NCBI GenBank assembly: GCA_017616165.1
Contig: JAFZYR010000039.1
Coordinates: 1-36,880, forward strand
Origin: Treponema sp.
GTDB taxonomy: Bacteria > Spirochaetota > Spirochaetia > Treponematales > Treponemataceae
Direction: 5' to 3'
Length of the DNA stretch: 36,880 nucleotides
Shown here one piece after another: positions 1-7,685 of this stretch. The first letter of the stretch is position 1. The number at the start of each line of letters is the position of its first letter. The position numbers and the translations under genes were made by a program. Below the pieces are notes generated by a model that did no database searches, had not been told where the DNA came from, and was given only the letters and a program-made list of their open reading frames with translations.

Positions 1-1
1 A

Positions 2-502
2 CAAATCGACAATTTCAAATTTGAAAGACAAAGAACAATTAAAAAAGAAAAAGAAATTATATCATATAAAAACAGATTATTTCCCGTTTTAAAAAAATGG
101 AATTATTATGGCGATAGATTTGCCTACAATGATATTTACTGTTCTTTAATAAAACAAAAAAATGGAAAATACACATATTTACTGGATGTTGATTCTCCCT
201 TTGGAATTTTTGATAGAAATGAAAACCTTTTGTTCTGTGACTTCTTTGGAAGCACCAGCGGGCTTGATTCATTTTGCTGGCTCACTGATACAAAAATAAT
301 TGCAGTTGGGAGAGACTATATAAATAGCAGCGATGATTTTTGTGATTTAGAATTTATAATTTACGAATACACAATTAAAGAAAAAGAAATTGTTGTAAAA
401 GAATTTGTATATCCATTAACAAAAGTTGATTCAAATCAATTGAGAGAATTAAACTTTACCTGGCTGAGCCAGCGAGATGATTATTTTGAACAACTAAATT
501 AA
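2..502 (+). CDS. Hypothetical protein, 5'-truncated by the window edge
   Basis: The frame is open from the first bases of the window to a TAA at 500-502, giving the C-terminal 166 residues of a longer protein. An internal Met at position 230 exists, but the frame continues upstream of it without a stop, so it is not the true start. The visible part is rich in Lys, Tyr, Phe and Asp and begins with a charged stretch (RTIKKEKE). No signal peptide, membrane segment or motif that I recognise is present. It ends 20 bases before the SanA/YdcF-like gene on the same strand and may be cotranscribed with it. I do not recognise the family. Confidence 0.6.
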   Translation, partial: QIDNFKFERQRTIKKEKEIISYKNRLFPVLKKWNYYGDRFAYNDIYCSLIKQKNGKYTYLLDVDSPFGIFDRNENLLFCDFFGSTSGLDSFCWLTDTKIIAVGRDYINSSDDFCDLEFIIYEYTIKEKEIVVKEFVYPLTKVDSNQLRELNFTWLSQRDDYFEQLN

Positions 503-522
503 ACTCTAATTGTGGAGAGTAA

Positions 523-1248
523 ATGAACCTTACAATTAAAACCCCAAAAAGTAAAAACGTGCATAAACTGAAACGACGAAAAATCTTTTTCATAATTGCT
601 GCCTCCCTTTTTCTCCTTGGAATTATTTTTGTTGCCGGAATAAACATTTACATCATCAACTATGCAAAGCCTTACATTTATACGGACATCACTCACCTGC
701 CCCAGTCTTATACCGTAATCATTCCCGGAGCAAAGGTTTATGAAAATAATATTTCGCATGTTGTGCGCGACCGCATCGAGGCCGGCGTGGATTGCGTCAA
801 TCATTCAAAGGCCCAACGCATTTTAATTTCCGGCGACCACGGACGCACAGATTATGATGAAGTAAATCAGATGCGATTGTACATGCAAAAAATTTACAAT
901 GTTCAGCCTGATATTATTTTTATGGATCACGCAGGCTTTTCTACCTACGAAACCATGTACCGCGCCAGAGATATTTTTTGTGTAGACAGCGCAGTTGTTG
1001 TTACTCAAAAGTTTCATCTGGCAAGAGCCGTTTATATCGGAAGAAAGCTTGGCCTGAACATCGTCGGTTACGAAGCCCCCGAGCTAGTCGTCTACAGCAA
1101 ACAGACCCATGCCAACTGGAACACCCGCGAAGCCCTCGCTAGAATAAAAGCATTTTTTATGGTTCAATTAAATTCAAAGCCAACCTATCTTGGCAAACAA
1201 ATTCCAATAACCGGCAACGCAAAAGACAGCTGGGATATGGAGGAATAA
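523..1248 (+). CDS. SanA/YdcF family (DUF218) envelope protein
   Basis: The 241-residue protein has a basic N-terminus (KLKRRK) and one hydrophobic anchor at about residues 23-50, then an extracytoplasmic DUF218 domain. Family motifs are visible: VIIPGAKVY followed by a DRIEAGV segment, ISGDHGRTDYDEVNQM, DHAGFSTYETMYRAR, and VVTQKFHLARAVYIGRKLG. The order and wording closely follow E. coli SanA, the vancomycin high-temperature exclusion protein, including a C-terminal YLGKQIPI that resembles FLGPLVPI. SanA is linked to envelope barrier function at elevated temperature; its enzymatic activity is not settled. A GGAGA ribosome site precedes the ATG. The gene is tightly linked to the downstream lipoprotein, with only one base between them. 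Confidence 0.85.
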   Translation: MNLTIKTPKSKNVHKLKRRKIFFIIAASLFLLGIIFVAGINIYIINYAKPYIYTDITHLPQSYTVIIPGAKVYENNISHVVRDRIEAGVDCVNHSKAQRILISGDHGRTDYDEVNQMRLYMQKIYNVQPDIIFMDHAGFSTYETMYRARDIFCVDSAVVVTQKFHLARAVYIGRKLGLNIVGYEAPELVVYSKQTHANWNTREALARIKAFFMVQLNSKPTYLGKQIPITGNAKDSWDMEE

Positions 1249-1249
1249 T

Positions 1250-1822
1250 ATGAAAAAAATTTCTATTGCCCTTATTTGTCTTTTTGGGATTCTCAATATT
1301 TCCTGTTCAAGTACAAAAAATGTTCTTGCACACACACTAAAAGAAAAACAAATCAACAAAACAGATTTAGTTTTTTTTGATTCCAAAGAATATGATAGCA
1401 ACGGCAACCTGATTTTTGAAAAATGGGATGATGGCTACGAATGTAAATATTTTTATGATGAAAACAATAAGCTTGTTTCTTCGGAACAGAATACCGGTAT
1501 AACCACTGAATTCTTTTACATGAATGACGATCTTGTTTTGGAACAATGGTCAGACGGAATGCTTAAAATATATACTTATCAAAACGGAAAACTAATAAAA
1601 GAAAATTATTCCGAAACTGCCTTTACCGAATATTTCTACGACGAAAACGGAAATGAAATTTATTATACATCATCAACCGGCACAACAAGCTGGAATGAAT
1701 ACAATGATGACAACCTTTTGATTTACAGAAAAAATTCCAAAGGCGAGCAATACTTTTTCGATTACGAATTCTGGGATAATGGAAATATCAAAAAGAGAAT
1801 AAATTATAAATTAAATAAATGA
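1250..1822 (+). CDS. Small lipoprotein with YD-like (RHS-type) repeats
   Basis: The 190-residue protein starts with a lipoprotein signal: MKKIS, a hydrophobic core, then the lipobox LNISC with Cys at residue 19. The mature part contains several short repeats built around Asp/Glu-Asn-Gly and aromatic residues (YDSNGNLIFEKW, YDENNKLVSSE, YQNGKLIKEN, YDENGNEIYY, WDNGNIKKRI). These resemble the YD/MORN-like toxin_WGR or RHS beta-strand repeats found in exported proteins. A GGAGG ribosome site lies inside the end of the SanA-like gene, and the start follows that stop after a single base, implying one operon. The function is unknown; surface anchoring is inferred from the lipobox. Confidence 0.75.
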   Translation: MKKISIALICLFGILNISCSSTKNVLAHTLKEKQINKTDLVFFDSKEYDSNGNLIFEKWDDGYECKYFYDENNKLVSSEQNTGITTEFFYMNDDLVLEQWSDGMLKIYTYQNGKLIKENYSETAFTEYFYDENGNEIYYTSSTGTTSWNEYNDDNLLIYRKNSKGEQYFFDYEFWDNGNIKKRINYKLNK

Positions 1823-2009
1823 TAATCAATTATTCATGGAGAATAGTTGGAAAATACCCCCATAGAAATTATTGGTTTGAAAAAAAGGCAAAAAAATGCT
1901 GGACGAAATGAAACCTAGCCTGGAATTAATTTATCGTTGCCTGAATAATTCTAAAATCGACTTGCTATAGATAAATAATCAGAATTTTTTCACTTTTTTT
2001 CTCAAATTT

Positions 2010-2039
2010 TTGTAATAAGTCCCGTTTTTTTTCTAATCT
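2010..2039 (+). promoter_or_regulatory. Possible promoter of the Rpn-like gene
   Basis: TTGTAA (2010-2015) and TAATCT (2034-2039) are separated by 18 bases upstream of the Rpn-like gene. The surrounding 1823-2043 stretch is AT-rich with no gene I can support. Both hexamers are imperfect, so this is a weak call. Confidence 0.3.
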
Positions 2040-2046
2040 ATATATG

Positions 2047-2062
2047 AGAAAAAATTCTCGAG
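2047..2062 (+). repeat. 16-bp direct repeat, copy 1 (leader of Rpn-like gene)
   Basis: AGAAAAAATTCTCGAG occurs here, just before the Shine-Dalgarno sequence, and again exactly 800 bases downstream near the 3' end of the same gene. GAGAA-AAAA-TTCTC can also form a small hairpin next to the ribosome site. Confidence 0.6.
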
Positions 2063-2070
2063 GAGTAACT

Positions 2071-2892
2071 ATGTCAAATTATGATTATCAGCAAAAAAAG
2101 ATTGAAGACCTTACATTCACCGATGACGGAATGTTCCAGGCTGTTCTGCACGAAGAAGATATATGTGCAGAAATAATTGAAAGGCTGCTTCATGTAAAGG
2201 TGAGCCATGTTGAATATCCTGAACTTGAAAAGCAGATTGCACCTTTTTACACTACAAAAGGAGTAAGGCTTGATGTTTACCTTAAGGATGAAGATAAAAT
2301 CATAGATATCGAAATCCAATGCTACAGGCAGCCGGCCTTAGGAAAAAGGACGCGTTATTATCAGTCTATGATTGATATTGACAGCCTGATGAAAGGGCAG
2401 CCTTATCCTGAACTGAAAGAAAGCTATATTCTTTTTATTTGTAAGAATGATCCGTTTGAAAATTATGGTTTGCCCTGTTACACATTCCATAATACATGTG
2501 AGGAAAATCCTCTTGTAAATTTGAATGACAAATGCATAAAAGTGATTTATAATGCAAGTGCATATGCAGAAGAAAAAGATGAACAAGTACGCGATTTTCT
2601 GCATTATGTTTTGACTGATGATGCCGGCGACGATGATTTTACAAACCGTCTGGAAGCTATTGTTGAACGATTAAAAGATGATGAAAAATTTAGGAGTGAT
2701 TACGCTGCTATGAATTTACATGACTGGGATTTGACAAGAAGAGCAAAAGAAGCTGGTGCAGAAGAAAAAGCCATAGAAGCAGCTACAAATGCCCTTAAAA
2801 TGAATCTTTCGCCAGAACAGATTTCGAAGATTACAGGTCTCTCTGTAGAAAAAATTCTCGAGCTTCAAAAAGAAATTACGGTTATTGCCTAA
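2071..2892 (+). CDS. Rpn-family PD-(D/E)XK nuclease-like protein
   Basis: From the ATG at 2071 the product is 273 residues. It matches the Rpn/YhgA-like family (often annotated as 'PD-(D/E)XK nuclease family transposase'). The N-terminal FTDDGMFQAVL segment is typical, and the nuclease core reads GVRLDVYLKDEDKIIDIEIQ, giving D68 and the E81-x-Q83 motif. The C-terminus carries a helical GLSVEKILEL segment common in this family. Family members that have been studied are DNA endonucleases that promote RecA-independent recombination; they are not true transposases. I chose 2071 over an in-frame ATG at 2044 because an AGGAG sits eight bases upstream of 2071. A 16-base direct repeat marks the leader and the 3' end of the gene. 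Confidence 0.8.
   Translation: MSNYDYQQKKIEDLTFTDDGMFQAVLHEEDICAEIIERLLHVKVSHVEYPELEKQIAPFYTTKGVRLDVYLKDEDKIIDIEIQCYRQPALGKRTRYYQSMIDIDSLMKGQPYPELKESYILFICKNDPFENYGLPCYTFHNTCEENPLVNLNDKCIKVIYNASAYAEEKDEQVRDFLHYVLTDDAGDDDFTNRLEAIVERLKDDEKFRSDYAAMNLHDWDLTRRAKEAGAEEKAIEAATNALKMNLSPEQISKITGLSVEKILELQKEITVIA
2847..2862 (+). repeat. 16-bp direct repeat, copy 2 (3' end of Rpn-like gene)
   Basis: This is the second copy of AGAAAAAATTCTCGAG. Here it is read as part of the codons for EKILEL near the C-terminus of the Rpn-like protein. Confidence 0.6.
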
Positions 2893-2899
2893 GAATAAT

Positions 2900-3040
2900 G
2901 TTGAAGAGCCCGGAATTAAGAAGAAGAATCTTTGGTTTTACCCGCTGGGGACTGTGAATCTTACGAACCACATAACTGCCGAAGGCTTCCGCATGCTTGG
3001 TACAACCCATATGCACTGTCTGCCCGAAGCAGGATTGTAA
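2900..3040 (+). pseudogene. Gene remnant resembling the N-terminus of a GPH-type sugar symporter joined to other sequence
   Basis: Directly after the Rpn-like gene, a frame without an ATG reads VEEPGIKKKNLWFYPLGTV, which resembles the conserved N-terminus of glycoside-pentoside-hexuronide:cation symporters (K-NLWFYPLGTVGRDM). The expected GRDM and membrane helix do not follow. The frame instead continues with NLTNHITAEGFRMLGTT-HMHCLPEAGL and stops at about 3040. I read this as a deletion or recombination scar in which a transporter start has been fused to an unrelated tail. The transporter match is from memory of the family; the tail is unrecognised. Its position beside an Rpn nuclease gene fits a locus that has been rearranged. 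Confidence 0.35.
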
Positions 3041-3062
3041 ACTCTGCCCGGGCGACTAACTC

Positions 3063-4424
3063 TTATTTCTTCTTTTTCTTCTGCTGCTTTTCGATTTTTT
3101 CTCGGAGGGCAGTTGTCATGCTGTAATTATCAAGCATCTCTTCAAAAACCCAGCCTTTTACGCTTGGTTCGTAATAAACTGTGTTGTACTCTTTATCGCC
3201 AAAAATCGTATCGGTCCATAAGTCAGCAACGAATTTATCTACAGATACAAGCTCGTTGTTGAATCTTATATAAAGCGGAAGACCCTTTACTGTAATGCCT
3301 TTCTTAAGCTGTAGTCTATGTCCATTTGTTGCACTTGCAGTCAGCGAAGCGCCCGATTGAACAGTGATTGATTTGTTGATTTTTGAACCCCAGTAATCAG
3401 GCATTGACTGAATAACAACCTTGGCTTTGTTTTTTACAGTCAGGGAATTACATTCAAACTCAAGCACCTGTGTACCAGACTTTGTTAATACAATATCGTA
3501 ATCTTCATACAAATCTTCATTAAACGGATTCACAAAGCGAACTTCATTTTTGGTAACCCAGCCCTTCAAATTTGTGCTGTAGATAAACTCCATTTCTTTG
3601 ACTGTTTCTATAAGCTTGAAGTCACCGCTGTCCCAAATCTCGTCGAGGGTCATTGGAATCTTTCTGGTGAACACAAGATTATCAGAAACACGAACCTTGT
3701 AATATAAATCTACGCCTTCTATATGAGAACCTTTTTCAAACTTAAGATAACCGGCATTGTCGCGCACGGCAATAAACGAAGCGCCCGGTTCTACAATGAT
3801 ACTTCCCTGCACTATGGCATCTGTCATTGTAAAGGTTGTGCCCTTCTTTACCAGCAGAGTATCGCCTGCTTTAATAACATTACCCTGAGTTGTTACTTTA
3901 TGATCCTCTTCATAGGTATCATTTAAATACATAGTTAAATCTTCATTAAAAGGATTTTGAAGGTGGCTTGGACCCGTAGAAACCCAGCCTTGTAATTCAG
4001 AACTGTAACAAAACTCAATGGTACAAACCCATTCTATAAGCTCATCGTTTCCACAGGCCCAAATCTCATCCAAAGTCATTGGAATCTTTCTGATAATCTC
4101 ATCAACCCCAGAACTACGTAACTTGTAGTACAAATCTATGCCTTCTGTGTGAGAGCCCCGTTTAAACACCAGATAACCAGCCCCATCTTTTTCGGCAATA
4201 AACCTGGAGCCTTTTTCTACAATAATCTTTCCGTCTACAATAGCATCTGACATTATGTAGGTTGCGCCGTTTGTAACCCGAACAACCGATTCTTCAGAAA
4301 TTCTATTAAATTCGGTTTGTACCTTATAGTCCTTATCATAGGTGCCGTTCAATTCTGCAGCTGCCAGACCCGTCATTCCAATAAAGAGAAAAAATAAAAT
4401 CAAAAAAAGTTTGTTATTCATCAT
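3063..4424 (-). CDS. Exported protein with three related ~140-residue modules
   Basis: From the ATG at 4424 the protein is 453 residues. A signal peptide (MMNNKLFLILFFLF then GLAAA) is followed by two clearly homologous modules, at about residues 25-163 and 167-305. Each has N-terminal beta-rich sequence with DAIV-GxIIVE-G, a GYLxFxxGSHxEGxDLYYK block, KIPMTLDEIW, and a LxGWV...NPFNEDL ending. A third, degenerate module occupies about 306-430 and ends with KGWVFEEM. The C-terminal tail is Lys-rich (EKQQKKKKK). The repeated IxVxxGAxF pattern suggests a beta-helix or stacked-beta surface protein; I do not know the function. The longer frame to 4499 was rejected because the signal peptide begins at 4424. 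No Shine-Dalgarno sequence precedes the start; a strong promoter ends only 7 bases upstream. Confidence 0.7.
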   Translation of the reverse strand: MMNNKLFLILFFLFIGMTGLAAAELNGTYDKDYKVQTEFNRISEESVVRVTNGATYIMSDAIVDGKIIVEKGSRFIAEKDGAGYLVFKRGSHTEGIDLYYKLRSSGVDEIIRKIPMTLDEIWACGNDELIEWVCTIEFCYSSELQGWVSTGPSHLQNPFNEDLTMYLNDTYEEDHKVTTQGNVIKAGDTLLVKKGTTFTMTDAIVQGSIIVEPGASFIAVRDNAGYLKFEKGSHIEGVDLYYKVRVSDNLVFTRKIPMTLDEIWDSGDFKLIETVKEMEFIYSTNLKGWVTKNEVRFVNPFNEDLYEDYDIVLTKSGTQVLEFECNSLTVKNKAKVVIQSMPDYWGSKINKSITVQSGASLTASATNGHRLQLKKGITVKGLPLYIRFNNELVSVDKFVADLWTDTIFGDKEYNTVYYEPSVKGWVFEEMLDNYSMTTALREKIEKQQKKKKK

Positions 4425-4431
4425 AATTATA

Positions 4432-4460
4432 ATTATACCATGATACGCCTTATTTGTGAA
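4432..4460 (-). promoter_or_regulatory. Extended -10 promoter directly abutting the modular surface-protein start
   Basis: On the minus strand TTCACA (4460-4455) and a perfect TATAAT (4437-4432) are 17 bases apart, with TG one base upstream of the -10 box. Only 7 bases separate the -10 box from the ATG at 4424, so transcription should begin at or next to the start codon, giving a leaderless message. Confidence 0.65.
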
Positions 4461-4516
4461 AATTAATTCAATTGCATATAGAATCATGCAATAATTCAAG
4501 AGGATTTCTATTCTTT

Positions 4517-4547
4517 TTTACAATATTGAATGTATATTTAATATACA
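4517..4547 (+). promoter_or_regulatory. Candidate promoter and palindromic operator of the alcohol dehydrogenase operon
   Basis: TTTACA (4517-4522) and TAATAT (4539-4544) are 16 bases apart. The -10 region is covered by a perfect palindrome, TGTATATT-T-AATATACA (4531-4547), which looks like a repressor site. Predicted transcription starts near 4551, so the 5' leader would consist almost entirely of the family A repeat arm at 4551-4568. Confidence 0.45.
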
Positions 4548-4550
4548 CAT

Positions 4551-4568
4551 CGTCATTGCGAGCGGAGG
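4551..4568 (+). repeat. Family A palindromic repeat, single arm
   Basis: CGTCATTGCGAGCGGAGG is one arm of the interspersed family A repeat. Its last bases, GGAGG (4564-4568), form the ribosome binding site of the alcohol dehydrogenase, 6 bases before the ATG. Confidence 0.8.
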
Positions 4569-4574
4569 ATTTTA

Positions 4575-5759
4575 ATGAATAATTTTACTTTTTATAGTCC
4601 AACAAAATTTGTTTTTGGAAAGGATACAGAAAATCAGGCCGGTGCGCTTGTAAAGGAATTTGGCGGAAGCAAGGTACTGCTTCATTTTGGTGGTCAGTCG
4701 GCTGAAAAGTCGGGGCTGCTTGGTCGTGTACGCGAGTCTCTTAAGGCTGCAGGCCTTGCTTTTGTTGAGCTTGGCGGCGTTCACCCTAACCCTCTTTCTG
4801 ATAAGGTTTATGAAGGAATTGATCTTTGTAAGCGCGAGAACGTAGACTTTATTCTTGCTGTAGGTGGTGGTTCTGTAATAGACAGCTCTAAAGCAATTGC
4901 TATGGGCGTTTGCTACGACGGTGATTTCTGGGATTTCTACAGTTACGTTGCACAGCCTAAGGCAGCACTTCCGGTAGCAACAATTCTTACAATTGCAGCA
5001 GCTGGTAGCGAAGGTTCTCCGGATACTGTAATTACTAAAAAAGAAGGAATGATTAAACGCGGCTTTGGAAATGACATGCTGCGTCCAAAATTTTCTATTT
5101 TGAACCCTGCCCTCACTCAGACTCTTCCTACTTACCAGACAGCCTGTGGTGCTACAGATATTATGGCTCATGTTTGCGAGCGCTATTTTACAAATACAAA
5201 GAATGTAGAAACAACAGACCGTCTTTGCGAAGGTGAACTCATGGCAATGATTCACGAAACTCCAAAGGTAATTGCAGATCCAAACGATTACGAAGCCCGT
5301 GCAAATATTATGTGGGCCGGAATGGTTGCACACAACAATATTGTAGGCGTTGGCCGCGACCAGGACTGGAACAGCCACGGAATTGAACACGAGCTTAGCG
5401 GTCTTTATGATTGTGCTCACGGTGCAGGTCTTGCAGTAATTATGCCGGCCTGGATGGAGTTTGTTTACAAGCATGATGTAATGCGCTTCTGCCAGTGGGC
5501 AACCAGAGTTTGGGGAGTTCAGATGGATTATGCAAACCCTGAAGCAACAGCCCTCGAAGGAATCCGCCGCTTCAGACAGTTCCTGCACAGCATCGGAATG
5601 CCTATTAATTTTGCCGAGCTTGGTGCCAAGGAAGAAGATATCCCGACACTTGTGAAAAAGTTTGGACTTCCTGAAGGTGGAACGACCGGTGGATTTGTGA
5701 AGTTGAGTGCTGAGGATATCGCAGAAATATATAAATTAGCTGTAAAGGCTAAGATCTAA
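4575..5759 (+). CDS. Iron-containing (group III) alcohol dehydrogenase, butanol dehydrogenase type
   Basis: The 394-residue protein is a full-length group III metal-dependent alcohol dehydrogenase, which reduces aldehydes to alcohols with NAD(P)H in fermentation. The nucleotide-binding GGGSVIDSSKA motif is at about residues 97-107. Likely metal ligands are D195 and H199 in GATDIMAH, H268 in NSHGIEHEL and H282 in CAHGAG. The sequence resembles BdhA/YqhD-type enzymes more than AdhE. The ATG at 4575 is fixed by a GGAGG supplied by a family A repeat arm. It heads a three-gene set with an epimerase-like and a short-chain dehydrogenase gene, separated by full repeat copies, so cotranscription is possible but would read through hairpins. 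The substrate is not known. Confidence 0.92.
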   Translation: MNNFTFYSPTKFVFGKDTENQAGALVKEFGGSKVLLHFGGQSAEKSGLLGRVRESLKAAGLAFVELGGVHPNPLSDKVYEGIDLCKRENVDFILAVGGGSVIDSSKAIAMGVCYDGDFWDFYSYVAQPKAALPVATILTIAAAGSEGSPDTVITKKEGMIKRGFGNDMLRPKFSILNPALTQTLPTYQTACGATDIMAHVCERYFTNTKNVETTDRLCEGELMAMIHETPKVIADPNDYEARANIMWAGMVAHNNIVGVGRDQDWNSHGIEHELSGLYDCAHGAGLAVIMPAWMEFVYKHDVMRFCQWATRVWGVQMDYANPEATALEGIRRFRQFLHSIGMPINFAELGAKEEDIPTLVKKFGLPEGGTTGGFVKLSAEDIAEIYKLAVKAKI

Positions 5760-5766
5760 TAACACT

Positions 5767-5847
5767 CGTCATTGCGAGCGAAGCGTGGCAATCCACAACA
5801 AGAATGCATTCTAATATCTGGATTGCCGCGCTTCGCTCGCAATGACG
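5767..5847 (+). repeat. Family A palindromic repeat, complete copy
   Basis: Two arms of about 29 bases, CGTCATTGCGAGCGAAGCG and its near-complement CGCTTCGCTCGCAATGACG, each continue into a TGGCAATCCA-like end and enclose a short unique loop. The element fills the gap between the alcohol dehydrogenase and the epimerase-like gene. Confidence 0.9.
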
Positions 5848-5863
5848 TGCTTTTGGAGGAATC

Positions 5864-6871
5864 ATGAAAGCATTATTCATAGGCGGAACCGGCACAATAA
5901 GCATGGCAATTTCCAAGCTGCTTTTGCAAAAGGGCTGGGAGCTTTATCTTATAAACCGCGGAAACCGCAACGCAGACCCTGCACTCCAGGGCGCACACTT
6001 TATAACTGTAGACATTAATGACGAAGCCGCTGCCGCAAAAAAACTTGAAGGCATGAGCTTTGACGTTGCCTGCGACTTTATCGGTTTTGTACCGTCACAG
6101 CTGGAACGCGACTACCGCCTGCTCAAGGGTAAGGTACGCCAGTTTATGTACATAAGCTCTGCCTCTGCCTACCAGAAGCCTTGCGGCAACTATATCATCA
6201 GCGAAAAAACTCCGCTTGCAAATCCTTACTGGCAGTATTCACGCGACAAGATTGCCTGCGAAGACTACCTGATGAAGCTTTACCGCGAAGAGCAATTCCC
6301 TGTAACAATTATCCGACCAAGCCACACTTATGATGAACGAAGTGTTCCGCTTGGAGTTCACGGAGACAAGGGAAGCTACCAGGTTGTAAAGCGAATTAAA
6401 GAAGGAAAACCTGTAATCATTCACGGGGATGGAACAAGCCTTTGGACAATCACCCACAATTCTGATTTTGCAAAGGGCTTTGTGGGCCTTATGGGAAACA
6501 TTCACGCCATTGGTGAAGCAGTTCAAATCATGAGCGATGAATCTGTAACCTGGAATCAGATTTATAAATGCATTGCCGACAGTCTTGGTGTTGAGCTTAA
6601 GCCTGTTTATGTTTCTTCAACATATCTGGCCGCTCACAGCAATTATGATTTTACAGGCAGCCTTATTGGCGACAAAGCAAACTCTGTAGTTTTTGACTGC
6701 AGTAAGCTTAAAGCGCTGGTCCCTGATTTTGTTGCAACAAAACGCGCAAACCAGGGAATCCGCGAAACAATTGAATATGTAATGAGTCACCCGGAATGTC
6801 AGATAGAAGATCCAGAATTTGACAAGTGGTGTGACTACGTCATTGCGAGCGTAGCGAAGCAATCCATATAA
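5864..6871 (+). CDS. NAD-dependent epimerase/dehydratase-like protein with a repeat-encoded C-terminus
   Basis: The 335-residue extended short-chain dehydrogenase starts with the Rossmann motif FIGGTGTIS and carries a YSRDK active-site pattern at about residue 125, with SSASAY just before it. It resembles NAD-dependent epimerases/dehydratases that act on nucleotide sugars or related substrates; the substrate cannot be told. A GGAGG lies 7 bases upstream of the ATG. The last ten residues (VIASVAKQSI) and the stop codon are encoded by the left arm of a family A repeat that begins at 6838, so the natural C-terminus was replaced or extended by repeat insertion. It lies between a group III alcohol dehydrogenase and a short-chain dehydrogenase. 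Confidence 0.82.
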   Translation: MKALFIGGTGTISMAISKLLLQKGWELYLINRGNRNADPALQGAHFITVDINDEAAAAKKLEGMSFDVACDFIGFVPSQLERDYRLLKGKVRQFMYISSASAYQKPCGNYIISEKTPLANPYWQYSRDKIACEDYLMKLYREEQFPVTIIRPSHTYDERSVPLGVHGDKGSYQVVKRIKEGKPVIIHGDGTSLWTITHNSDFAKGFVGLMGNIHAIGEAVQIMSDESVTWNQIYKCIADSLGVELKPVYVSSTYLAAHSNYDFTGSLIGDKANSVVFDCSKLKALVPDFVATKRANQGIRETIEYVMSHPECQIEDPEFDKWCDYVIASVAKQSI

Positions 6872-6918
6872 AAGAATGAACTATGAAAGTGGATTGCCGC
6901 GCTGCGCTCGCAATGACG
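6838..6918 (+). repeat. Family A palindromic repeat, complete copy overlapping a gene end
   Basis: CGTCATTGCGAGCG at the left and CGCTCGCAATGACG at the right bracket a copy whose left arm encodes the end of the epimerase-like protein. Its right end runs into GGAGGAG, the ribosome site of the next gene. Confidence 0.9.
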
Positions 6919-6930
6919 GAGGAGTATTAT

Positions 6931-7677
6931 ATGATTGATGTTACAAACAAATGGGCACTGGTAACTGGTGCTAACCGTGGAATTGGTTATAGAATCGCAA
7001 AATTTATGGCAGGAAAAGGCTGCAACCTTATTCTGCACAGCCGCTCGCTGGAACACACAAAGACAGTTCTTGAAGAAGTAAAGGCTATGGGTGTAGATGC
7101 CTACGATATTGCGGCAGAATTAAGCGACCTTAATCAGGTTCAGGCAATGATTGCAGAAATTGACCGCCGTGGTAAGCCTGTAGACATCCTCTTTAATGAT
7201 GCAGCAGTTCAGATTGCCTACCGCACAGATTACTGGAAAACTCCGGCAGAAGATTATTCAACAAGCTTTGTAATAAACACAATCGCTCCTATGATGCTCT
7301 GCTACCACTTTATTCCAAAAATGATTGAACGCGGCTTTGGTCGCGTAATCAACACAACAAGCGGCATCCGTAACGAACCTGAACAGGCAGGCTACAGTGC
7401 AAGTAAGGCAGCCTTGGACAAAGTAACAAGCGACCTTGCAGGCAAGCTGGATGGCACAGACGTTTGCATAAACCTTACTGACCCGGGCTGGTGCCGTACA
7501 GACCTTGGCGGACCAAATGCTCCGAACGACCCAGACAGCGTAATTCCAGGCATTGTTGTTGGTGCTTTTGTGGATGATAAGAAGAGTGGCCGCCTCCTTG
7601 GAGCACAGGCTTTTGCTGGGATGACTTTGGAAGATGCAATAAAAAAAGCTGCAGGATTTCCTCAATTGTTTAAATAA
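6931..7677 (+). CDS. Short-chain dehydrogenase/reductase (SDR)
   Basis: From the ATG at 6931 the product is 248 residues, the standard size of a classical SDR. It shows the TGANRGIG cofactor motif, an NDAA segment in place of NNAG, catalytic Ser in NTTSG, and YSASK as the catalytic Tyr/Lys motif. The C-terminal GWCRTDLGG follows the usual PG-x-T pattern. It should be an NAD(P)-dependent oxidoreductase of unknown substrate. A longer in-frame start at 6883 would add residues read from the family A repeat; I reject it because GGAGGAG lies 6-7 bases before the ATG at 6931. The gene ends just before another repeat copy and is the last of the alcohol dehydrogenase group. Confidence 0.88.
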   Translation: MIDVTNKWALVTGANRGIGYRIAKFMAGKGCNLILHSRSLEHTKTVLEEVKAMGVDAYDIAAELSDLNQVQAMIAEIDRRGKPVDILFNDAAVQIAYRTDYWKTPAEDYSTSFVINTIAPMMLCYHFIPKMIERGFGRVINTTSGIRNEPEQAGYSASKAALDKVTSDLAGKLDGTDVCINLTDPGWCRTDLGGPNAPNDPDSVIPGIVVGAFVDDKKSGRLLGAQAFAGMTLEDAIKKAAGFPQLFK

Positions 7678-7685
7678 AAAAAGAC

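Noticed and set aside
1823..2043. Small gene between the lipoprotein and the Rpn-like gene
   Set aside because: No frame with a ribosome site and a plausible protein was visible; the stretch is AT-rich and looks like a promoter region.
2071..2892. Insertion sequence transposase
   Set aside because: The family is often labelled a transposase, but the visible core is a PD-(D/E)XK nuclease and no terminal inverted repeats flank the gene.
4572..5588. Long open frame opposite the alcohol dehydrogenase
   Set aside because: It is antisense to a clear enzyme gene, has odd Cys/His/Asn-rich composition and no ribosome site.
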